A DNA stretch of 64,000 nucleotides, taken from the NCBI RefSeq assembly GCF_022662305.1, contig NZ_JAKNQH010000003.1, positions 248,001 to 312,000 of the forward strand, given 5' to 3'. Under the pieces are notes generated by a model that was not told where the DNA came from, did no database searches, and saw nothing but the letters and a program-made list of their open reading frames with translations. The stretch's first letter is position 1, and each line of letters starts with the position of its first letter. The position numbers were made by a program, and so were the translations under genes. The stretch is from Sphingomonas sp. BAUL-RG-20F-R05-02. Lineage in GTDB: Bacteria; Pseudomonadota; Alphaproteobacteria; Sphingomonadales; Sphingomonadaceae. Positions 58,417 through 64,000 of this stretch are shown here, piece by piece.

Positions 58417-61400
58417 TTATTTAAGGTCGGCGGGTGTCCGGGGTGCAGCGACCATCTTCACCGGCACACCGCCGCGGGCGTTGTGTAGCGTCACCAGCCT
58501 GACCGCCTCCAGCGCATCGCCAGCGGCACCGTCCGACGTTACCGCCAGCGCGATACTGTTGTGGCCGTGATGATTGAGAATGCCCTCCGGGATAGGGAAC
58601 GTCCGCTGCGGGCCGATATGGGCGATGAACTGGCCCATGTTCCAGCCGTTAACGAAGATCAAGGCCCGGTAGCGCGCCACCGAACGCGGTACGCTCGCAT
58701 CGCCGAAGCTGACGCCTATCGTCGCGTCCTGCCCCGTCGGCACGGCAAGGTCGAAGCCGGTGCGATACCAGGTGGTGCCGGCGCTCGCGCTGGCGGCGGG
58801 TATGGTGGCGCTCGCCCAGCGCGCATCGTCGAAGTCGGGCAGATACCAGCCGAGCCGTTCGCCGGCGAGGCCGCCGTTGTTGGGCACGCCACGCACCGGA
58901 TCGGCGATATCCTCGCCGCCGCGATTGCCCTGGATCTTCCACGCGATGGGCACGCCGAACGACCGCCCGCCCGGTGCCTCGATCGAGGCGGAGATCAGCC
59001 CGCGCTGTTCCTTGTGGAAGTCGTCCGCGTCGAGATCCCAGTTATGCCCGTTCGATCGCACCGTCACCGACAGCACATGCGCGCCGGTCTGCGCGGAAGG
59101 CGGCAGATCGAACCCGGCCGCGCCGAGCGTCATCGGGCGGGGCAGACCGGTGGGGATCTCATGCTGGCCGAGGAATACCCCGTCGATCCACACCTGCATC
59201 ATGCCGGCACCACCGCCGCCATAGGTGAACTTCACCGATCGCGCGTCGGTGGTGCCGGTGAAGCGCCCGCGATACCACACGTCGCCGTCGTGAAAGCCGT
59301 AGCTGTCCATGCTGAGATTGGGCTGGCCATCGGGCGCGGCGGTGGTCGAGGCGTTGGCGCGGCGGTCGATCGACTGCCAGCCGCTGTCGTCGTATCCGGG
59401 TGCCGCCTCGGGCGAGCCGGGTGCGCTTCGCCAGCCGGTCAGCGCCGGCAGCGCGACGGCGGCGGGGCCGGGCAGGGGCGTGGTCGCTTCTAGGCTGCCG
59501 GAGGCGGTGCGTGCGGTCGCCACGGCCGCGCCGTTCCACGTCACGCGCGCGAGCTTCGGCGCCCAGACTTCGAGCGGGCTGTCTCCTTCGGTATCACCGG
59601 TCAGCGCTAGCGCGCCGCCGGTGGCGACCGCATGCCGCACCAGCGTCGGTCCGCGCACCAGCACCGGCCCGGCATTGCTGTCGGTGCGCCAGAACTGCAC
59701 GCCCGCCGCCTCGTCGCCGAGCAGCAGCGTCAGCGCAGGACGCCCGCCGCCGCTGATCCGCACGCGGGCGAGGCCGCTGTGCGTGTAGCCGAGCTTGAGA
59801 TCGCCGTTCGCCGCATCGAACGCGCTGGTCACCTGTCCAGACAGCACGGTGACGTTCGGCGCGGTCTTGTAACGCAGCACCGTCTCGCCCGGCTCACCGG
59901 CGCGGCCGTAGAGCAGCATGACATCGCCACCATCGACAGTTAGCGCGGTCTGCAATTCCGACGTCGAGTAGACCAGCCGCTGCCCGCCGAGGTTCACCCC
60001 CGCCACCAGCCACTTGGCGTCGAAGCCGTTCAGTTGCATCGGGAAGGCATAATGCCCGTCCGGCAGATCGGCAGTTATGGTGAAGGCGTCGTTGCTCGGT
60101 CCGTTAGACGGCTTGTGCGTCACCAGCAGGAAGCGCGCATCGCTCTCGGGATTGCGGTTGTGATAGACCTGCACCGCGCCGCCGCTCACCGCGACGGGCG
60201 CCGCCGGCACGATCCCGGCGAGATCGGGCACCGCCGCGATCAGTTCGCCGAGCTGCTTCATCTCCGCCGCCTTGGGTCGCAGCACCCGCGCCTCGGAGAT
60301 CGCCGCGCCGTAATCGTAGCTGGTGAACACCACTGGCGCGGGCAACCAGCCCCAGCTGGTGCCGCCATAGGTCATGTAGAAGCTCTGCATGCCGATGCCG
60401 TTGGCGAGATTGGTGCCGTAGAACACCCGCTGGAAACGCTTGCCGCGCTGCACCGCGTTGCATTCGTACCCGCCGTTCGATCCCCAGTAATCGAACCAGC
60501 CGCCGCCAAATTCGGCCAGATAGCCGGGCGTGTCTGGCGAGGCGGAGGCGCCGCCCTTCGCGCCGCCGGGGCCGTAATAGCCCCAGTCCGGCGCGGCCGA
60601 TCCGCGTGTCGGCTGCCCGCCGACGGTGCAGGTGCCGCCGGGATAGCCGTCGAACGCGTACAGGTCGTTGGGGCCGGTCACCACCTTGTCGACCGTGCTA
60701 CTCTGCGGCGTCCAATAGCCGTTGCGGCCTTGGTCGTTGTGGAAGATCGGCACGCTGATGCCGTCCGCTCGCGCTCCGGCATAGAGGTGGTCCATGTAGC
60801 GGCGCTGCGACGCGCCCGTCACCGACAGTTCGTTCTCGATCTGGTGGAGTATGACGGTGCCCTTGTGGCCCTTGCCGTCGCCGTTGATCTGGTGGCGCGC
60901 GATGATCGCGTCGATGCGGTGCAGCCACTCGTCGGCGGCCGCCATGTAGGTGGGATCGTCGGTGCGCGCCCGCGCCTTCTGGTTGACCAGCCAGCCGGGG
61001 AAGCCACCGCGCGTCAGCTCGCCGTTCACATACGGCCCGGCGCGGGTGATGACATACAGCCCTTCGTCCGCCGCCATGTCGAGCAGCCGGTCGATATCGC
61101 GGATGCCGCTGAAGTCGTACACGCCCTGCTTGGGGCTGTGATACCCCCAGTCGAAGTACAGCGACACTGCGTTGAAGCCGCTCGCCTTCATCTTCTGCAA
61201 CACGTCGCGCCACAGGTCGGGGCTGGGCAGGCGGAACGGGTGGAACTCGCCCGCCCAGATGATCGTGCGCTTGCCGTCGATCATCAGCGAGCGGCTGTCG
61301 TACGACACGCGCCCGAACGTCTTGACCGGTGCGTGCGCGTTGAACACCGGTCGGGCGACCTGCGCGGTGGCGATGCCGGGCAGAGCGCTTGCGGCGAGCA

Positions 61401-61431
61401 ATGCGGCGGTTAGCATGCGACGCGCGTTCAT
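58417..61431 (-). CDS. GH35 beta-galactosidase
   Basis: Exported galactosidase, 1004 residues. After leader MNARRMLTAALLAASALPGIATA, the barrel has IWAGEFHPFRLPSPDLWRDVLQKMKASGFNAVSLYFDWGYHSP, acid/base Glu in HQIENELS and nucleophile Glu in YLAEFGGGWFDYWG; several beta-sandwich domains follow, including a jelly roll (VWIDGVFLGQHE). It trims galactose from galactan fragments or other side chains. Start at 61431 overlaps the rhaM stop. Confidence 0.93.
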   Translation of the reverse strand: MNARRMLTAALLAASALPGIATAQVARPVFNAHAPVKTFGRVSYDSRSLMIDGKRTIIWAGEFHPFRLPSPDLWRDVLQKMKASGFNAVSLYFDWGYHSPKQGVYDFSGIRDIDRLLDMAADEGLYVITRAGPYVNGELTRGGFPGWLVNQKARARTDDPTYMAAADEWLHRIDAIIARHQINGDGKGHKGTVILHQIENELSVTGASQRRYMDHLYAGARADGISVPIFHNDQGRNGYWTPQSSTVDKVVTGPNDLYAFDGYPGGTCTVGGQPTRGSAAPDWGYYGPGGAKGGASASPDTPGYLAEFGGGWFDYWGSNGGYECNAVQRGKRFQRVFYGTNLANGIGMQSFYMTYGGTSWGWLPAPVVFTSYDYGAAISEARVLRPKAAEMKQLGELIAAVPDLAGIVPAAPVAVSGGAVQVYHNRNPESDARFLLVTHKPSNGPSNDAFTITADLPDGHYAFPMQLNGFDAKWLVAGVNLGGQRLVYSTSELQTALTVDGGDVMLLYGRAGEPGETVLRYKTAPNVTVLSGQVTSAFDAANGDLKLGYTHSGLARVRISGGGRPALTLLLGDEAAGVQFWRTDSNAGPVLVRGPTLVRHAVATGGALALTGDTEGDSPLEVWAPKLARVTWNGAAVATARTASGSLEATTPLPGPAAVALPALTGWRSAPGSPEAAPGYDDSGWQSIDRRANASTTAAPDGQPNLSMDSYGFHDGDVWYRGRFTGTTDARSVKFTYGGGGAGMMQVWIDGVFLGQHEIPTGLPRPMTLGAAGFDLPPSAQTGAHVLSVTVRSNGHNWDLDADDFHKEQRGLISASIEAPGGRSFGVPIAWKIQGNRGGEDIADPVRGVPNNGGLAGERLGWYLPDFDDARWASATIPAASASAGTTWYRTGFDLAVPTGQDATIGVSFGDASVPRSVARYRALIFVNGWNMGQFIAHIGPQRTFPIPEGILNHHGHNSIALAVTSDGAAGDALEAVRLVTLHNARGGVPVKMVAAPRTPADLK

Positions 61432-61742
61432 GCGTGGTGGAAGATCAGCGGGAGCGGCCATTCCTTGGGCCGGTTGTCGGGCTCGACCTCCATCAAGGGC
61501 GCCATATAGTCCCACCAGCGTTTCATCACGGGATGGTCAGGCAGCGCATCGCGATCATTGTCCTCGGCCAGTTTCAGAACTGCGAACAGGCTCAGCGTCT
61601 GTTCGTCGAGGAAGATCGAGTAATCATAGATGCCGCTTGCCGTAAGCAGGGCGGAGAGTTCGGGCCAGATCGCATCGTGGCGCGCACGATATTCGTCGAG
61701 CACGCCCGGCTTGAGCTGCATCCTGAAGGCGTGAATCGACAT
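61428..61742 (-). CDS. rhaM: L-rhamnose mutarotase
   Basis: Small enzyme of 104 residues interconverting alpha and beta L-rhamnose. MSIHAFRMQLKPGVLDEYRARHDAIWPEL, YSIFLDEQTLSLFAVLKL and HPVMKRWWDYMAPLME match RhaM throughout, including the His near residue 23 and the WW pair. First gene of the GH35-GH105-GH28-GH53 unit, preceded by AAGGAGG and an AT-rich promoter. Confidence 0.95.
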   Translation of the reverse strand: MSIHAFRMQLKPGVLDEYRARHDAIWPELSALLTASGIYDYSIFLDEQTLSLFAVLKLAEDNDRDALPDHPVMKRWWDYMAPLMEVEPDNRPKEWPLPLIFHHA

Positions 61743-61771
61743 TGCCCCTCCTTAGTCTCCCAATAAATGGG

Positions 61772-61797
61772 ATTATATTCTATAATTTGTAGGTCAA
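61772..61797 (-). promoter_or_regulatory. Promoter and palindrome upstream of rhaM
   Basis: On the minus strand a perfect TATAAT -10 (61772-61777) forms half of ATTATA-GAA-TATAAT (61772-61786). A TTGACC (61792-61797) could be the -35, though the 14-base spacing is short, which suggests activator dependence or repression through the palindrome. Confidence 0.45.
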
Positions 61798-61858
61798 TGG
61801 TTCGGGTGCGTCAATGTGGATTGATGAAGCTTTTGTCACGAACTGTTGCCGATCGGGC

Positions 61859-63064
61859 TCAACTTCCCGCCGGGCGCTGTGCGCTACGCGCTAGGCTCGG
61901 CGCGATCATCAGCGCGTCGGGTAACGGCGGGTGTGCGGGATCGAGCGGTGCGGCGATGATGTGACCGGCGAGCGACGGAAGTTGACGTTTGATGTCCGTC
62001 GCCACCGCGTTCGCCAGCAGGAACGCGCCGTAATTGTCGTGATGCGTCTTGTCCGCACCACCATCGTTGAACGCGCGTGGCGACACCGCTGGACCGAGCG
62101 CTTCGTACAGCATGCGGCTATCGGCGTTGAGGTCGATCAGCGGCACGTGCTCTTCCGCCGCCACGCGCTTCATCGCGGCGACATACTCGGTCAGTGTCGA
62201 GGTGATCTTGCCGGCCGCATCGAAGTTGCGGCGATCGGGCGGCGTCACCAGGACAGGTTGCGCCCCGCGCCGCCGCGCCTCGGCGATATAGGCACGCAGA
62301 TAAGCGGGGTAGGTGAGCTTCGGATCGGCATAGGTCTGCGGCCACTGCTGCTTCTGGTCGTTGTGGCCGAACTGGATGAACAGGTAATCGCCTGCCTTCA
62401 TCCGCGACAGCGCCTTGTCGAGCCGTAGTTCGGTGATGAACGACTTCAGCGTCTCCCCCGATTCCGCGTGATTGGCGACCGCGACGGATGTGTCGAACAT
62501 GGCGGGCAGCATCTGCCCCCAGCTTGCCGCCGGCTCGAAACGCTGATCGGTCACCGTTGAATCACCGACCAGGTAAACCGTCGGCACGTCGACGGGCACT
62601 ATTGAAATGCTCTGCACCTTGGGATTGCCGAGGAACTCAAGCGTCAGTTTCTCATCCCAATCATAGCTGCCATCCTCGCGCGCGTTGAGGCGGACGCCGG
62701 TGCCGCCCGGCGCGGTCGGCGGCGGTGGCGCGAGTTCCGGCCGGCGCACGTTGACGATGAAGCTGCGGGTCAGGATCTGGCCCGGTCGGGTAACGACGTT
62801 TCGCAGCATCAACCGCCGCGATTCCGCCTTGATCGTTGTCAGCGAGGCGTGTCGCGGATCTCCAAGTGTCACGGTAACGCGGTAGTTGCCCTCCGCGACC
62901 GGCGCCGACCACAGGAAGCCGCCCGCATCGCCGCCTGGTTCGAACCCGGCGGTACCGGCTTCGTAAGCAGGGCCGCTGATTTTTCCATCGAGCGCGAAGC
63001 TGACCGGAGGGGTGACCCCCGCCAGCATGAGCAGCACAGATGCGATTGCAGCAGGGAAGCCCAT
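61859..63064 (-). CDS. CE12 rhamnogalacturonan acetylesterase with N-terminal beta-sandwich
   Basis: Exported deacetylase, 401 residues. After the signal peptide an approximately 135-residue sugar-binding-like domain (FEPGGDAGGFLWSAPVAEGNYRVTVTLGD) precedes the CE12 domain: YLVGDSTVTDQ (Ser), NHAESGETLKSF (Gly), IQFGHNDQKQQWPQTYADPKLTYPAYLR (Asn) and DKTHHDNYGAFLLA (Asp, His). It differs from the shorter CE12 protein at 43216 by this extra domain. Gap to rhaM is 116 bases with a promoter, so it may be a separate transcript. Confidence 0.92.
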   Translation of the reverse strand: MGFPAAIASVLLMLAGVTPPVSFALDGKISGPAYEAGTAGFEPGGDAGGFLWSAPVAEGNYRVTVTLGDPRHASLTTIKAESRRLMLRNVVTRPGQILTRSFIVNVRRPELAPPPPTAPGGTGVRLNAREDGSYDWDEKLTLEFLGNPKVQSISIVPVDVPTVYLVGDSTVTDQRFEPAASWGQMLPAMFDTSVAVANHAESGETLKSFITELRLDKALSRMKAGDYLFIQFGHNDQKQQWPQTYADPKLTYPAYLRAYIAEARRRGAQPVLVTPPDRRNFDAAGKITSTLTEYVAAMKRVAAEEHVPLIDLNADSRMLYEALGPAVSPRAFNDGGADKTHHDNYGAFLLANAVATDIKRQLPSLAGHIIAAPLDPAHPPLPDALMIAPSLARSAQRPAGS

Positions 63065-63328
63065 GGATTTCCTCTCGTAGCCGTCAGCTTGTTTTCACGT
63101 TTTGAACGAGTCCGCCATATTGTAGGAACACGACCTCGCAAAATGCCAGCGCTACGTCTGCGGTCCTGGCAACAGCAGTTGGTGCTCGATTGACATATTC
63201 CGCTCGGCACCTGCGCTAACTTAGGTCCCGAAGTCCTTGGCTAGGCAGTGGTCAAGCAGTGGCGGCAGTCGGGCTGGGCTGAGCACGAATCGAGCCGATC
63301 CGGCACAATTTTTCCGAGAGGCTGCCAT

Positions 63329-63348
63329 ACGTGACTATTTTGTCACGT
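63329..63348. promoter_or_regulatory. Inverted repeat A upstream of receptor
   Basis: Perfect 7-bp arms ACGTGAC / GTCACGT with a 6-base centre, 136 bases before the receptor start; candidate operator. Confidence 0.5.
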
Positions 63349-63350
63349 TT

Positions 63351-63369
63351 AGTACCACTTTATGGTACT
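63351..63369. promoter_or_regulatory. Inverted repeat B upstream of receptor
   Basis: Perfect 7-bp arms AGTACCA / TGGTACT with a 5-base centre, two bases after repeat A. The ACCA...TGGT form resembles GntR- or LacI-type sites of uronate regulons. Confidence 0.5.
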
Positions 63370-63484
63370 TGGTTGCAAAACATGATTGATCGGGATGGTT
63401 GGCTCGGCATAGTGGCGCCTGCTGTCACGAGACGTGAATGGCACGCCGGCGAAAACGCCGGGATTACATGGGGAGGATCTGCAA

Positions 63485-64000
63485 GTGTCGAAGCAAGTCA
63501 CGTCGTCTGCCGTCTATTGCGCTGCCGTCTCCGGTTTCGCGTTGATGATCGCGCTTGCCAATCCGGCTGTCGCGCAGACCGGCCCGGCGCAGGTGCCTGC
63601 CGAACCTGCTCCGCCGACAGCGGACGGCGCACCGCCAGCATCCGATACCGCGACCCCGGACATCATCGTCACTGGCTTCCGCGCCTCGCTCAACGCCGCG
63701 CTCAACGAGAAGCGCACTGAGACGGCTGCGATCGACAGCATCGTCGCCGAGGACATCGGCAAGTTCCCCGACACTAACCTCGCCGAATCGATGCAGCGCA
63801 TCCCCGGCATCGCGCTGGCCCGCGGTGACGGCGGCGAGGGCAAGAACATCTCGGTGCGCGGCCTTGGCGCCGGCTTCACCCGCATCCGCATCAACGGCAT
63901 GGAAGGTACGTCGCAGACCGGATCGTCGGATATTTACGGCGGCGGCGCGGTCGGCCGCAGCTTTGATTTTAACGTCTTCCCGTCCGAGATCTTCTCGCAG
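63485..64000 (+). CDS. TonB-dependent receptor, 5' part (runs off the window)
   Basis: Partial: 172 residues to the window edge. GTG start at 63485 after GGGAGG (63471-63476). Signal peptide ends NPAVAQ, followed by a Pro/Ala-rich linker, DIIVTGFRASLNAALNEKR and the plug start IGKFPDTNLAESMQRIPGIALARGDGGEGKNISVRGLG, typical of the large sphingomonad/xanthomonad polysaccharide receptors. Placed beside the RG-I genes, its likely cargo is pectic oligosaccharide. Confidence 0.92.
   Translation, partial: MSKQVTSSAVYCAAVSGFALMIALANPAVAQTGPAQVPAEPAPPTADGAPPASDTATPDIIVTGFRASLNAALNEKRTETAAIDSIVAEDIGKFPDTNLAESMQRIPGIALARGDGGEGKNISVRGLGAGFTRIRINGMEGTSQTGSSDIYGGGAVGRSFDFNVFPSEIFSQ

Larger units (their letters stand above)
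63065..63484. other. Divergent region before the last receptor (420 bases, no gene)
   Basis: No convincing coding region. It carries two adjacent perfect inverted repeats (63329-63369) and a TTGACA (63192-63197) without a good -10. Confidence 0.45.

Noticed and set aside
63192..63222. TTGACA promoter for the last receptor
   Set aside because: The -35 is perfect but no acceptable -10 lies 16-18 bases downstream, and it is nearly 300 bases from the start codon.
63331..63720. 129-codon open frame starting before the last receptor
   Set aside because: It overlaps the true receptor reading frame (GTG 63485 with a good ribosome-binding site and signal peptide) in another phase and lacks any recognisable domain.
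1..64000. tRNA, rRNA, CRISPR array, insertion sequence or integrase
   Set aside because: None seen: no cloverleaf-like sequence, regularly spaced repeats, transposase motifs or flanking target duplications were recognised. A tRNA scan and repeat search would settle it.

Overview
The window looks like a chromosomal segment of a Sphingomonas-type alphaproteobacterium. It is GC-rich, carries four TonB-dependent receptors, has a non-phosphorylating L-rhamnose pathway of the Sphingomonas LRA type, and is packed with secreted enzymes against plant cell wall. Nearly all of it is coding, in tight operons with many ATGA/TGATG start-stop overlaps. I see no rRNA, tRNA, insertion sequence, phage gene or CRISPR array.

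Region by region. 1-7.1 kb (+): an outer-membrane receptor whose signal-peptide region appears to carry a one-base frameshift, then a tannase/feruloyl esterase, an MmgE/PrpD-family protein and an alpha/beta hydrolase; together they suggest uptake and hydrolysis of an aromatic or acyl ester. 7.2-10.3 kb (+): an esterase and a GH127 beta-L-arabinofuranosidase. 10.4-13.3 kb (-): photoactive yellow protein (PYP), a PAS-PAS-GGDEF diguanylate cyclase and a p-coumarate:CoA ligase of the PYP-activation type, a compact candidate blue-light to c-di-GMP operon. This is the most unusual item here. 13.4-14.6 kb (-): a membrane acyltransferase.

14.8-33.3 kb: a hemicellulose (xyloglucan/arabinoxylan-like) locus with GH31, GH43 and a Sde182-like protein (-), a large beta-helix protein (+), GH51 and a TonB receptor (-), an MFS transporter and cytoplasmic GH43 (+), and a LacI-family regulator. 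Near-identical palindromes in the two divergent promoter regions (20.7 and 29.2 kb) are good candidates for the LacI operator. 33.5-36.6 kb (-): a ZnuD-like metal receptor, a DUF2946 protein and a small secreted protein, with a Zur-box-like palindrome at 36.1 kb.

36.8-63.1 kb: pectin and rhamnogalacturonan-I (RG-I) use. kduI-kduD-kdgK converts unsaturated uronates to 2-keto-3-deoxy-6-phosphogluconate. Two divergent operons around an IclR regulator (45 kb) encode the whole route from L-rhamnose to pyruvate plus L-lactate (dehydrogenase, lactonase, dehydratase, second dehydrogenase, hydrolase), the RhaT transporter, esterases and, in the same transcript as the first dehydrogenase, LutABC, which can oxidise the L-lactate produced. 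Further minus-strand operons encode a GPH sugar transporter, an SGNH esterase, GH53 galactanase, GH28 polygalacturonase-like enzyme, GH105 unsaturated uronyl hydrolase, GH35 beta-galactosidase, rhamnose mutarotase and a CE12 acetylesterase. The window ends inside another TonB-dependent receptor gene (+).

As a whole: receptors import oligosaccharides, exported (often twin-arginine-type) and periplasmic enzymes deacetylate and trim them, inner-membrane MFS, GPH and RhaT carriers import the products, and cytoplasmic pathways feed pyruvate. All functional calls are from reading the translated sequence; no database search was run.
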